Source: Bacteroidota bacterium (GTDB taxonomy: Bacteria > Bacteroidota > Bacteroidia > Bacteroidales > JABHKC01). From it: a stretch of DNA of 43,548 nt. Position 1 is the stretch's first letter, and each line of letters begins with the position of its first letter. The DNA is taken from positions 1 to 43,548 of the forward strand of contig JABHKC010000074.1 of the NCBI GenBank assembly GCA_018692315.1. The letters run 5' to 3'. Shown here piece by piece: positions 19,819 through 31,645 of this stretch. The notes beneath the pieces were generated by a model. It was not told the DNA's origin, did no database searches, and saw nothing but the letters and a program-made list of their open reading frames with translations. Position numbers and translations under genes: made by a program.

Positions 19819-21690
19819 TTGAACACAGTAATTAGTTATTTGCAGATTGAAAATATTTCTAAATCATATGGCGATTTATTGCTATTCGAAAACGTGTCAT
19901 TAGGAATAAATAAAGACGATAAAATTGCTCTTATTGCAAAAAATGGAGCAGGAAAAACCTCATTGCTTAATGTTATTGCTGGAATTGAAAGTGCTGATTC
20001 TGGCAATATTTCTATTCGCAATAATGTAAATATTGAATATCTTGATCAAGATCCATTGCTTGACGAAAATTGTACAATCATTGAACAAGTTTATAATTCA
20101 TCAAATGAAATTGCTGCAACAGTTAAGGAATACGAAGAAGCAATAGTTTCAACAAACAAAAAGTTGATACAATCGGCAATGGAAAAGATGGATGCCCTAA
20201 ATGCCTGGCAATACGAAGTTAAGGTAAAACAAATTCTTAGCCGACTGAAAATTGACAATTTTTATCAACCCATAAAAGAACTTTCTGGAGGACAGCGAAA
20301 AAGGCTTGCATTAGCTAAAGTTTTGATAAATGAACCAGATTTTCTAATTCTTGATGAGCCTACAAATCATCTTGATCTTGATATGATTGAATGGTTGGAA
20401 TCCTATTTAAAAAAGTCTAAAAGTACTTTATTGATGGTTACTCACGACAGGTATTTCTTAGATAGAGTTTGTACAGAAATTGTTGAATTAGACGAAAAGC
20501 AAATTTTCTTATATAAAGGGAATTATTCATATTTTCTTGAAAAAAGAGAGCAAAGAGTAAAAAATACAAATGCCAATATAGAAAAAGCCAGAAATCTACT
20601 TCGGACAGAATTAGATTGGATGAGACGTTCGCCTCAGGCAAGAACCACAAAATCTAAATCGAGAATTGAAGCATTCTATGATCTTCAGGATGTTGCATCT
20701 CAAAAGACGAACGACAAGCAAATAAAAATTGATATTAAAACTTCGAGATTAGGAAAAAAAATAATAGACATATATTATTTGAACAAAAATTTTGGAGACA
20801 TAGAAATCCTAAAAGATTTCTCATATAAATTTGTAAAAGGCGAAAAAATTGGAATAATTGGAAAAAATGGTTCCGGGAAAACAACTTTTGTGAATTTGAT
20901 TACAGGAAATGAAAAAGCAAGTTCCGGAAAAATTGACATTGGTGAAACCGTAAAATTTGGTTATTTCAAGCAAGATGGAATTAAATTCAAAGAAAGCCAA
21001 CGAGTAATTGATATAGTTCGAGAAATAGCAGAGCTTGTAAGTTTCGGTGTAGGAAAAAAAATGTCGGTAACTCAGTTCCTAAATTATTTTCTTTTCCCAT
21101 CAGAAATGCACTACAATCGAGTATCGAAACTCAGTGGGGGCGAAAAACGGCGATTATACCTTCTCACTGTTTTGATGAAAAATCCTAATTTTTTGATACT
21201 CGATGAACCAACCAACGATTTGGATATTTTAACTTTAAATGTCCTTGAAGAATATTTGCAAAACTTTCCGGGCTGCGTACTAATTGTTTCGCACGACAGA
21301 TATTTTATGGATAAAATAATAGATAGAATGTTTGTTTTCGAAGGCAATGGGGCACTGAAAGATTTTCCCGGAGACTATTCAAACTATCTTGACTATAAAA
21401 TTGCAAAAGAAAAACGAGAAAAAAAGTCGATACCAAAAACTACAAAAGAAAAAGTTAAGAAGCAAAATCCTAACAAACTGTCCTACAATGAGCAGAGAGA
21501 ATTAGGAACACTCGAAAAAGAAATTCAAGAACTTGAAACCGAAAAATCGGAGCTGGAAATTGCTCTGAATGCTGGAAATCTTAATGCCAATCAATTGAAT
21601 GAAAATTCAAAACGATTAAACAAAATAATTGAATTGATTGATAAAAAGGATAATAGGTGGTTAGAGCTTAGTATGATTGAAGAATCATAA
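19819..21690 (+). CDS. ABC-F family ATPase, Uup-like
   Basis: A 623-residue soluble protein with two ABC ATPase domains and no membrane segment. Domain 1: Walker A 'AKNGAGKTS' (~40-48), signature 'LSGGQRKRLALAKVL', Walker B 'FLILDEPTNHLD'. Linker with 'RRSPQARTTKSKSRIEAFY', typical of Uup. Domain 2: 'GKNGSGKTT', 'LSGGEKRRLYLL', 'FLILDEPTNDLD'. The C-terminus is a charged coiled coil ('LGTLEKEIQELETEKSELE') like the DNA-binding tail of Uup. ABC-F proteins act on the ribosome; Uup also affects transposon precise excision and ribosome function. The start is TTG at 19819; a second TTG at 19840 would give 'MQIENISKSYG', so the first seven residues are uncertain. Confidence 0.9.
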   Translation: MNTVISYLQIENISKSYGDLLLFENVSLGINKDDKIALIAKNGAGKTSLLNVIAGIESADSGNISIRNNVNIEYLDQDPLLDENCTIIEQVYNSSNEIAATVKEYEEAIVSTNKKLIQSAMEKMDALNAWQYEVKVKQILSRLKIDNFYQPIKELSGGQRKRLALAKVLINEPDFLILDEPTNHLDLDMIEWLESYLKKSKSTLLMVTHDRYFLDRVCTEIVELDEKQIFLYKGNYSYFLEKREQRVKNTNANIEKARNLLRTELDWMRRSPQARTTKSKSRIEAFYDLQDVASQKTNDKQIKIDIKTSRLGKKIIDIYYLNKNFGDIEILKDFSYKFVKGEKIGIIGKNGSGKTTFVNLITGNEKASSGKIDIGETVKFGYFKQDGIKFKESQRVIDIVREIAELVSFGVGKKMSVTQFLNYFLFPSEMHYNRVSKLSGGEKRRLYLLTVLMKNPNFLILDEPTNDLDILTLNVLEEYLQNFPGCVLIVSHDRYFMDKIIDRMFVFEGNGALKDFPGDYSNYLDYKIAKEKREKKSIPKTTKEKVKKQNPNKLSYNEQRELGTLEKEIQELETEKSELEIALNAGNLNANQLNENSKRLNKIIELIDKKDNRWLELSMIEES

Positions 21691-21739
21691 ATTTTGAGTA
21701 TAAATTTGAAAGCACTGCAACATTTGTTTTGAAATATGA

Positions 21740-23809
<2,070 letters not shown>

Positions 23810-23837
23810 TTTCTAATTTTCTAAGTAATATTGTAAA

Positions 23838-24374
23838 GTGAAATATTTCGAAAAAATAAGACAATTTGTTGCCGAAATTTTAATGAAAAAGCAAATTTCT
23901 AAACAAGGCAGAAAAAAAAGTACCTCTAATTTCGATCTGTCGAAAAATATTGGTGTAGTTTTTAATTCTACCAAAAATGAGAATCTTATTTCATCCAAAA
24001 AATTTATTGATTCTTTGGTTGATATGAATATTGAAGTTACGGGATTAGCTTTATATGAATCAAAAAAAATACCTGATCATTTAGTTCAAGACGAAAAATG
24101 TATTTTTTTCAATAATCAAGATTTTAACTTTTTTTATCAAGCAAAGACAAATGAAATAAAATCTTTTATCAAAAAAGATTTCGATATTTTAATTGACCTT
24201 TGCATTGAAGATAATTTTTTAATAAATTGTGTAGTCGAATTGTCGGCTTCGAAATTTAAAGTCGGCAAATATGACAAAAAGAAAAATTATGATTTTATGA
24301 TTAATATTAAAGATGGAGATTTAGATTTTTACATCGAACAAATTATTCTGTATGTATCCAGTTTAAAAGTTTAG
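23838..24374 (+). CDS. DUF6913 family protein
   Basis: A 178-residue protein of unknown function, recognised as the Bacteroidota-restricted DUF6913 type. It has a basic N-terminus (~1-28, 'KKQISKQGRKKSTS'), 'NIGVVFNST' near residue 37, an alpha/beta-like middle ('FDILIDLCIEDNF') and 'SASKFKVGKYDKKKNYDFMI'. No signal peptide, membrane span or catalytic motif is visible. The start codon is GTG at 23838; the first ATG is 15 codons later. Its place between ligA and dapA, with gaps of 28 and 82 bp, suggests a shared transcript with housekeeping genes. Confidence 0.75.
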   Translation: MKYFEKIRQFVAEILMKKQISKQGRKKSTSNFDLSKNIGVVFNSTKNENLISSKKFIDSLVDMNIEVTGLALYESKKIPDHLVQDEKCIFFNNQDFNFFYQAKTNEIKSFIKKDFDILIDLCIEDNFLINCVVELSASKFKVGKYDKKKNYDFMINIKDGDLDFYIEQIILYVSSLKV

Positions 24375-24456
24375 TTTATGTAAGTGATTGAAATATCAAA
24401 ATTCAAGTTCTTAAAAATTAATAATTTCGTGTTATAAATTTTATAAAAAATGTATT

Positions 24457-25362
24457 ATGGACACTGCAAAATTTAAAGGTACTGGCGTTGCACTTGTAAC
24501 TCCTTTCGATTTCAATAAAAATATTGATTTCGATTCGCTCGGAAAACTTATTGACTATCAGCTATTGAATAATATCGACTATTTTGTGGTGCTTGGCACA
24601 ACTGGCGAATCTGTTACATTGTCGAAGGAAGAGAAAAAATTGCTTGTGGAATTTGTTATTGAAAAAGTAGATGGTCGAAAGCCAATAGTTGTAGGAATCG
24701 GAGGCAATAATACGGACGAAGTACTCAAAAATATTTATGAATTTGATTTTCAGGGAATTGATACAATTTTGTCTGTTGCACCTTATTATAATAAACCTAA
24801 TCAGAAAGGATTATACGAACATTATTCGAAAATAGCAGAAATATGTCCTGTTCCAATTATTTTATATAATGTTCCGGGTAGGACAGGAGCAAATATGGAT
24901 TATCGGACATGCCTGAGACTTGCAAGAGATTTTGAAAATATTATTGCTGTTAAGGAAGCTTCCGGAGATATTTTGCAAATAATGAATATTATAAAAGAAA
25001 AACCAAGAGATTTTATGGTAATCTCTGGCGATGATGCACTTACCTTGCCTTTAATTGTTATAGGTGTAGAAGGAGTAATTTCGGTAACAGCAAATGCTTT
25101 TCCACAGGTTTTTGTTAAAATGATGGAGAACAGTTTAAAGGGCAATTTTTATACGGCCAGAAAATGCCATTACGATATGATAAATATTATTGATACTTTG
25201 TTCTCAGAAGGTAGTCCTGCAGGAATAAAGGCTACATTGTCGATTTTGGAAATCTCTCAAAATTATCTTCGATTACCATTAACTCCTGTTTCACGAACTA
25301 CTTATTTAAAATTGCAAGAACAGGTTGAAAGATTGAAACAACGGCAAGCGGTTGTGTTTTAA
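24457..25362 (+). CDS. dapA: 4-hydroxy-tetrahydrodipicolinate synthase
   Basis: Condenses pyruvate with aspartate semialdehyde, the first committed step to diaminopimelate and lysine. A 301-residue TIM-barrel aldolase. Seen: 'GTTGESVTLSKEEK' (the TT pair and substrate loop, ~47-60), 'VAPYYNKPNQKGLYEHY', catalytic Tyr137 in 'ILYNVPGRTG', Schiff-base Lys166 in 'IIAVKEASGD', and 'ISGDDALTLPL'. The final ~70 residues are the usual C-terminal helices. It ends 25 bp before a MITE-like element and shares a bidirectional terminator with the facing gene. Confidence 0.95.
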   Translation: MDTAKFKGTGVALVTPFDFNKNIDFDSLGKLIDYQLLNNIDYFVVLGTTGESVTLSKEEKKLLVEFVIEKVDGRKPIVVGIGGNNTDEVLKNIYEFDFQGIDTILSVAPYYNKPNQKGLYEHYSKIAEICPVPIILYNVPGRTGANMDYRTCLRLARDFENIIAVKEASGDILQIMNIIKEKPRDFMVISGDDALTLPLIVIGVEGVISVTANAFPQVFVKMMENSLKGNFYTARKCHYDMINIIDTLFSEGSPAGIKATLSILEISQNYLRLPLTPVSRTTYLKLQEQVERLKQRQAVVF

Positions 25363-25387
25363 TTTTAATAAACATAAATACTAAATA

Positions 25388-25544
25388 GTGTCTCTAAGAA
25401 AACAGTTCAAAATTAAAAACATCTCTTTTGCGATATTTCTATTTTTCATTTGTTTAATACAAAAGCATTTACTGCATGAAAGAAAATAGAAATATCATCA
25501 AAAATAAATTATTTTATAAAAATTACCTGTTTTCTTAGAAACAC
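25388..25544. mobile_element. MITE-like element, family 2, copy A (157 bp)
   Basis: Non-coding hairpin element with terminal inverted repeats (GTGTCTCTAAGAAAACAG at the left, complement of GTGTTTCTAAGAAAACAG at the right) and a TA dinucleotide on each side (25386-25387 and 25545-25546). An inner perfect inverted repeat GATATTTCTATTTT lies at 25432-25445 and 25483-25496. The reverse complement of 35631-35790 matches it with about six substitutions and three inserted bases. TA at both borders suggests mobilisation by an IS630/Tc1-mariner-type transposase (inference); none is present here. Confidence 0.85.
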
Positions 25545-25589
25545 TATACATTTGATAGACCTCTGTATATTCACTGATGCAGAAATCTT

Positions 25590-25632
25590 AAAAACAAAAA
25601 AACCCTCAAAGAATTCTTTGAGGGTTTTTTTA
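25590..25632. terminator. Bidirectional terminator between dapA and the 1998-residue protein gene
   Basis: A perfect 11-bp palindromic stem CCCTCAAAGAA / TTCTTTGAGGG (25603-25624) with T tracts on both strands (TTTTTTTATT on plus, TTTTTTTG on minus). It serves the two convergent genes. Confidence 0.9.
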
Positions 25633-25648
25633 TTATAGGAAGATGAGT

Positions 25649-28600
25649 TTATTTAGAAATGCTCATCTGTTTAGTTGCAACAAAATTGTCAGTAACAATT
25701 TTATAGAAATAACTACCGGCTGCATGATCATTAGCAAAAAATTCTACTGAATGACTACCTGCACTATAATTATTTGAAACAACATTTTCTAACAATTCTC
25801 CAAGAACATTATATACATTAATTTGAACGTATGTGTCTTCAGGAAGATAAAAGTCAATTTTTGTTGATTTTGCAAAAGGATTTGGAATATTCTGATTTAG
25901 TGCGTAACTAACATTTTCTGATAAAGCAAGTTTGCCAACAACACTAATTCCATTGCTTTCGAAGTTTTCACTACCTTCAATCCAATAGATTACTTCAATA
26001 TTTTGCTCATCATTTGAATTATTGCTCCAAAGTTTGATTGTATATTTTTCACCATCCGAAATAGCTTCAGTATTTTCAGTTGTGAAATCGTCTCCCCAAA
26101 CTGCAATTGCAATATTTTCACCTGTATAAACAGTGCTACCAATAAGCTCATTTGAAGAGTTAAAAACTCCAATTTCATCTCCTAAAACAGGAAGATTAGT
26201 CCATGATTCTACAGGAATACCGAGAATCATACTGTTTCCTGTATTCAAAACATTTGAGTATTTTACAGGAGCTGTATTAATAATACCACTTTTCGCTGCA
26301 TTTGCTGTGTTTGCAGGATATGTAAGTATTGTAGCAGCAGTTGTTTTAATTTGATATCCTTGACCTGGCATAATATCTCCAATTGCATTAAGTCCGTAAA
26401 GTGGCCAGTAAACTAAACCAATTCCGTTTTTAACAATTGTGATATCTGAAACTATTGGTGCTAACATAGTTGCTATGTTTGCAGGACTTTGACGTAGATA
26501 TCCAAGGTAACTCCAACCATTAGGTATTGAAATTGGTGCAAGTTCAGGAACAACAGGTGTACCTGTAACTTCAAGCATTTGATAAGTATTCATTTTTACT
26601 TGATAACCTTCTCCAATTGTCAAAGAACCTATTGTATTTAGCAAATATTGTGGCCAATATACCATACCCGAACCGTTTTTAACAATAACTACATCTGAAA
26701 TTACTGGTGCAAAAACAGCTTCTAAGCTAGGATCGGCAGGATTCATAAATGTTGATATAATACTCCATCCTTGTGCTAATTCTACAAATTGAGATAAAGC
26801 TGGAGAAACAGCAGTTAGTGATCCAATTCCACTCATTCCGTTACTAAAGAATAGGTCGGTATTTGGGAAGAATCCTACCAGATAAGTTGCAGTTGCATCA
26901 AACTCTTCACCAGTTGAAGTTTTGTATAATTTCCATGTAAATACTTCATTTTGAATGAAACCATCAACAATATTTGCAGTGTCTAAACCGTCATATCCGA
27001 ATGCTGCAATTGATGTTGTTACACCTGTCCATTCAGCCAAACCTCCACATGCAAGGTCTCCATTATCATTTGTATAGAAAACTCCAATGAAATCTCCAAT
27101 CTCAATTGGTTGTCCGTCAATAGTAATATCAGCTACCATCATAGGTGGTTGATTTGGTATAAGTATAGTATGATTTGTTCCTGAAATATTTACTGGCCAT
27201 GGTGCCAATAAATCACCGGTAATACTTAAATTATAAGTTCCGAAGCTATTATAATATCCATATACTTTTGCATAATAGGTTCCTGTTGACAGTTCTGGAA
27301 TAGTAATTTGAGAATTATTCCCAATTCCACAAGCTACAAAATCGTCGTCGTTGAAAGCAATGTATTGCATAGCTCCACAATTGTCCCAAACTTCGAGTAT
27401 AGTATTGAAACCTGATCCACAAAGCGATACTACAACATTTACATAATTATCATCTAAAGTAAAACTCCACCATGCAACATCATTAGGACCTGTTGTAACG
27501 CCAGTAACAGCAGGGCTATTGATAATTCCATAATAGGTGGCATCTACACATTCCTGAGGAAATACACATGTACCATCATCGGTGTTAGCCAATGGATTAT
27601 AGTTTAATGACAATGTATCAAGACAACCATAAACAACAGCTACACAAGAACCGTCGTCGGTGTTAGCAAGTGGATCGAAATTGAATGAAGTTGGGTCTGT
27701 ACAGCCATAAATAAATGGAACACATGAACCATCGTCCATATTCGCAAGTGGATCATAATTTAACATCATGGTATCAGTACAACCATACACAATAGGAATA
27801 CAAGAACCATCATCGATAGTTGCAAGTGGATCATAATTTATTGAATTAATATCTGTACAACCATAGACTGGTATTGTTTCAGTAATAATAAAATCAAATG
27901 CACCTGGTCCCCAGTAGTCATCCCAGAAAAGGTAATATGTTTCTCCTAAAGTAACAGAGAAGTTTAGATCTGAGGCGTAATTATATTCAGTACAGTATGC
28001 ATCGTCATTGAAATACATATAGGTTCCTCCACAACTTGCATAAACTTCAAGTCTTGTATCTTCTAATTGTCCCGAAATACATGTAGTAATGTTTACATCT
28101 CCTGTTAATGTTGGATTATAAACAAACCATTGATTAACTCCTGTTGCTGCATTTGTTCCAGGATAAGCAGGAATTGGATTTGCACAATCGCTACCAGGTA
28201 GAATTGAAGCTGTTATTGTATAAGTAACCGCATCAAAACATGTTGTATCATTTGGATCAGAAACGGTACAGGTAACATCATAAGTTCCAGGTGCTACATA
28301 GGTATAAGTATATGAATCAACATTGCTTGTTGTTCCTCCATCTCCAAAGTCCCAATCGATTGTATATCCGGCACTGGCATAAAGATTATTTAAAACAAAA
28401 TCGAATGACAGGTCTCCATTATCACTGTATGTAAAGTCTGCATCAAGCATACAGCCAGCTCCACAAGAAACTGTTACAGATCCACCGGCAGGCTCAACTC
28501 CTCCAACTCCATCAGAGAATATGGTAACTCCATTTCCGTCGGTTACTGTATATGCATTTTCATATCCCCAACTTCCTGGGGTATAAGCAAATGATAATAA

Positions 28601-31600
28601 ATCTCCATCAAAAGCAGAAACAATATAAGTCTCAGGACCTGCGCCACTTGCTAATGTAATTCCAGTAAGACTAACACTTCCGTTTACACTGACATCTAAT
28701 GCTCCGCCATTCCATCCATCGCCATAATCATCAGTTAAGGAAATTGTATAATCGCAAGGTGTTGGGCAAACTGCAGAGAACGAACCACCAGTAGGTACTA
28801 CTCCTCCAATACCATCAGAAAATGCCAGAATACCATCGGCATCATAAAAATTATAGCTATTTTCATATCCCCAACTACCTTCAGTATAAGTAACAGAAAC
28901 AGCATCGCCATTATTTACCATCAATGAAACTAATTCCGGGCCAGCGCCTGAAGCTAAAGTAACTCCACTTAAAACAACTGAACCGTTTAAACTTATATCT
29001 AAAGTTCCGCCATTCCAGCCATCGCCATAATCATCCAGTAGCTCAATTGTGTACATACATCCACCGAAAGGCATTTGAGTTGTGAACATCCACTGATCGC
29101 AAGCACTTGCAGTTCCAAATGCATTGTAAGGTTCTACAGACCAAGTATATGTCATTGAATAATCAAGGAAAACTGGTATATATGAAGTAACATTTCCAAC
29201 ATCAACGCTGGTTCCGTTTAGTGTAAAATAATATCCATCGGCACCTGAGGCAGCATTCCAGCTAAATGTTGGATATCCTGCATCTAGATTAATGTCTGCA
29301 CTATCCAAAGGTAAAGTATATGTTACACAAGCTGGTGCCTGTACTAAAGCTTCTCCAATTGAAATGTTATCTAAGGACATATCTGAAGTGTAACCATTAC
29401 CTCTTAAACCTCTGAATCGAAGTTTAACAGTCATATTTGCATAGGTAGAAAGACTAACTCCATATTCAGACCATGCATCACCACCGGCAGTATGTTGCTG
29501 ACCAATAATGGCAGGAGCTACATCTAATACCCAACCTGAGCCGGCATCAATATCTATATGAAGTTCTCCCATATCTATACCGTACATATGATAGTAAAAA
29601 GTAAGATATGGATTAGTTAAAGCTGACAAATTAATTGGAGGACTAATCATATGACCTGCATCACCAAGTACTCCACCAGAAGTTTCAAGGAATACATAAA
29701 TTCCGCCTGATACTCCATAGTTTGTATGATCGTAAAAAGGTCCTGTGCTACTTGAGTTTTCATTTGCTCCTGTAGCATCTTCAGTTTCCCATTTAGGATT
29801 TACAGTGCCTTCAAGTGTCCAGCCATTTGTAAGCATACCTCCATATTGAGCCGCGGATTCTCCTTCAAAATCAGCAAGATATGGGAATGTAGAAATGGTT
29901 GGGTCATTCATTGTTGTAAAAGAATAGGTTGAACAACCGGTAGCAGAGCCATTTGTGTTGTATGAAACTATAGACCAATAATATGTAGTTGCATAAGCAA
30001 GTCCGGTTGGCATATAGCTTGTAACACTTCCTACATCAATACCATTAGAAACATTAGTAGGTGGATTATCAGTTCCTAAGAAAAGATAATATCCATCAGC
30101 ACCGGCTGCGCTACTCCATGTAAGGCCTTCGTTAAGGTCCAGACCAACTGCAGCATCAGCAGGGAATGTTAAATTCGCACATGATGGCGGTTGAACATTT
30201 TCAGCTACTGAAATATCATCAAGATATAAATAGTTAGTAGCATATTTATTAAAATGGTAGAAACGAATAGTAACAACATTTCCTATGTAAGAAGCAAGAC
30301 CTTCAATTCGTTCTGTATGCGGAGTAGCTGCTCCTGCTGTTTGAGTCGCAAACAATTCTGTCCAGGTACCTGATCCATCATTAATAAATACCCAGAAGTT
30401 ATTGTAATTATTATTATACTGATATCCTAAAGCATAAAAGTACTTTAAAGCTGGATTTGTAGCAGTTGTTAAGTCAACAACCACATCAAGATATTGGGAC
30501 CATGCTTCATGCGATCCACCTGGTTGTCCTTTTACCCAAGCATCAGCCTGACCACTTGGAGTTGTAAATCCGGAGCTTAAATCAGCAAAAGCTTCTAAAC
30601 CAAATGATCCGGTATTTGCAGCAGTTGCAGAAGTTTGCATAGTTCCATTTGATGCTCCTACCGTAGTTAACCAGTATCCGGGAATGAATCCTAGTTCCCA
30701 ATCTTCGGTGAAAGGTAAGGTTTGAGTTGGATTGCCCATAGTTGTAAATGACCATATAGTGCATCCTGTAGCATTTCCACTTGTATTATATGGCACTATG
30801 CTCCAATAATAGGTTGTGTTATAAGTTAATCCTGAATATGCATAAGTTTGTGCTGTTAGCATATCTGTTCCATTTACAATATTTGTTGGATTTGCAGTTC
30901 CGCCACCGTCAGTTCCAAAATATAAATAATATCCATCGCAAAAAGCCAGGTCCCATGTTAAGTTCCCAAATACATTGATACTAATTGCAGCATCTATTGG
31001 GAAACTTGGAGTAGTACATGTGGGAGGTCCTGAAGCAGCAGTGCCATCAAACTGCATATTTGGACGTTGCATAAAAGTCCCTGAGCTTAATGTATTTGCA
31101 CAAATTCCGGCTGCGTCAGCTCGATAATGCAAAGTAGAACTAAATGTTGTTGCTGACTGGTTTACAATGGCATTATTATTATAAGCAGTATTATTAAAAC
31201 AAGTCTCAATAATCAGATTACTTGTTCCGTCCCAAGATATTGGGTTTGAAAAAGTATGAGTATTCCAACCCGTAACCTCTATATATGCAACATTTAGATA
31301 TACACTTGTTAATCCTGTTTCCCATGTTGATAAAGCTGAAGTTGAGGTAAATCCGGCTTTAATTTCAAAATTAGTTAGTGGACTACCATCAACAGTTACA
31401 ACATCAAAGGCGACTGAATTGATTGGACCAGCAACCATTCCGGCAGCACTCAACTCAGAGGCTAAAATCAGAAATTGATGTTTAGCACCATACCAAAAAT
31501 TACCATATGGAGCAGGATAACCAGTGCTGGTATTATTTATTGTTCCAGTTCCCACAGTAATAGTCGTAGCAAACATTGCCAGACTATAGAAGGTTAAGAA

Positions 31601-31645
31601 ACTAAAAAGAGCCAGTCTTTTTAAAAAATTGTACTTAGCTTTCAT
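25649..31645 (-). CDS. Multidomain secreted protein with T9SS type A sorting domain
   Basis: A 1998-residue exported protein. Signal peptide ~1-26 ('LAMFAT'). Then: an N-terminal 'ASELSAAGMVAGPINSVAF...ISWDGTSNLIIETCFN' module (~27-205); three fibronectin III-like domains (~206-300, 489-579, 772-855) with 'GYYLYFGTD' and 'TTYYWSIVPYN'; two MAM/jelly-roll-like domains between them; two ~100-residue repeats with 'DDYGDGWNGG' (~860-1060); a PKD domain with 'WDFGDGG' (~1080-1140); a PPC-like domain; four 'YGCTD....NYDPLAN.DDGSC' repeats (~1258-1360); a second PPC-like domain; then the C-terminal set shared with the giant SprB protein: a 'GDFIGVFYTNDNG' module, paired 'GW...YWP...GYQ(V/I)K' lobes, a 'GDEIGVFNSSN' module and the sorting domain (~1915-1998, 'NIPNPFAKSTKIDFYLPED', 'ATKQMSISK'). 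No catalytic domain is recognised; a surface adhesin or glycan-binding role is inferred. Confidence 0.9.
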   Translation of the reverse strand: MKAKYNFLKRLALFSFLTFYSLAMFATTITVGTGTINNTSTGYPAPYGNFWYGAKHQFLILASELSAAGMVAGPINSVAFDVVTVDGSPLTNFEIKAGFTSTSALSTWETGLTSVYLNVAYIEVTGWNTHTFSNPISWDGTSNLIIETCFNNTAYNNNAIVNQSATTFSSTLHYRADAAGICANTLSSGTFMQRPNMQFDGTAASGPPTCTTPSFPIDAAISINVFGNLTWDLAFCDGYYLYFGTDGGGTANPTNIVNGTDMLTAQTYAYSGLTYNTTYYWSIVPYNTSGNATGCTIWSFTTMGNPTQTLPFTEDWELGFIPGYWLTTVGASNGTMQTSATAANTGSFGLEAFADLSSGFTTPSGQADAWVKGQPGGSHEAWSQYLDVVVDLTTATNPALKYFYALGYQYNNNYNNFWVFINDGSGTWTELFATQTAGAATPHTERIEGLASYIGNVVTIRFYHFNKYATNYLYLDDISVAENVQPPSCANLTFPADAAVGLDLNEGLTWSSAAGADGYYLFLGTDNPPTNVSNGIDVGSVTSYMPTGLAYATTYYWSIVSYNTNGSATGCSTYSFTTMNDPTISTFPYLADFEGESAAQYGGMLTNGWTLEGTVNPKWETEDATGANENSSSTGPFYDHTNYGVSGGIYVFLETSGGVLGDAGHMISPPINLSALTNPYLTFYYHMYGIDMGELHIDIDAGSGWVLDVAPAIIGQQHTAGGDAWSEYGVSLSTYANMTVKLRFRGLRGNGYTSDMSLDNISIGEALVQAPACVTYTLPLDSADINLDAGYPTFSWNAASGADGYYFTLNGTSVDVGNVTSYIPVFLDYSMTYTWSVEPYNAFGTASACDQWMFTTQMPFGGCMYTIELLDDYGDGWNGGTLDISLNGSVVLSGVTLASGAGPELVSLMVNNGDAVSVTYTEGSWGYENSYNFYDADGILAFSDGIGGVVPTGGSFSAVCPTPCDYTISLTDDYGDGWNGGALDVSVNGSVSLTGITLASGAGPETYIVSAFDGDLLSFAYTPGSWGYENAYTVTDGNGVTIFSDGVGGVEPAGGSVTVSCGAGCMLDADFTYSDNGDLSFDFVLNNLYASAGYTIDWDFGDGGTTSNVDSYTYTYVAPGTYDVTCTVSDPNDTTCFDAVTYTITASILPGSDCANPIPAYPGTNAATGVNQWFVYNPTLTGDVNITTCISGQLEDTRLEVYASCGGTYMYFNDDAYCTEYNYASDLNFSVTLGETYYLFWDDYWGPGAFDFIITETIPVYGCTDINSINYDPLATIDDGSCIPIVYGCTDTMMLNYDPLANMDDGSCVPFIYGCTDPTSFNFDPLANTDDGSCVAVVYGCLDTLSLNYNPLANTDDGTCVFPQECVDATYYGIINSPAVTGVTTGPNDVAWWSFTLDDNYVNVVVSLCGSGFNTILEVWDNCGAMQYIAFNDDDFVACGIGNNSQITIPELSTGTYYAKVYGYYNSFGTYNLSITGDLLAPWPVNISGTNHTILIPNQPPMMVADITIDGQPIEIGDFIGVFYTNDNGDLACGGLAEWTGVTTSIAAFGYDGLDTANIVDGFIQNEVFTWKLYKTSTGEEFDATATYLVGFFPNTDLFFSNGMSGIGSLTAVSPALSQFVELAQGWSIISTFMNPADPSLEAVFAPVISDVVIVKNGSGMVYWPQYLLNTIGSLTIGEGYQVKMNTYQMLEVTGTPVVPELAPISIPNGWSYLGYLRQSPANIATMLAPIVSDITIVKNGIGLVYWPLYGLNAIGDIMPGQGYQIKTTAATILTYPANTANAAKSGIINTAPVKYSNVLNTGNSMILGIPVESWTNLPVLGDEIGVFNSSNELIGSTVYTGENIAIAVWGDDFTTENTEAISDGEKYTIKLWSNNSNDEQNIEVIYWIEGSENFESNGISVVGKLALSENVSYALNQNIPNPFAKSTKIDFYLPEDTYVQINVYNVLGELLENVVSNNYSAGSHSVEFFANDHAAGSYFYKIVTDNFVATKQMSISK
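27564..27870 (-). repeat. Four tandem ~76-bp repeats encoding GCTD...DDGSC units
   Basis: Four consecutive 25-26-residue units of the form (V/I)YGC(T/L)D...(N/F)(Y/F)(D/N)PLA...DDG(S/T)C, each with a pair of cysteines and an acidic DDG. The boundaries are approximate. This short unit is common in exported Bacteroidota and marine proteins and may bind calcium or be disulfide-linked (inference). Confidence 0.8.
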
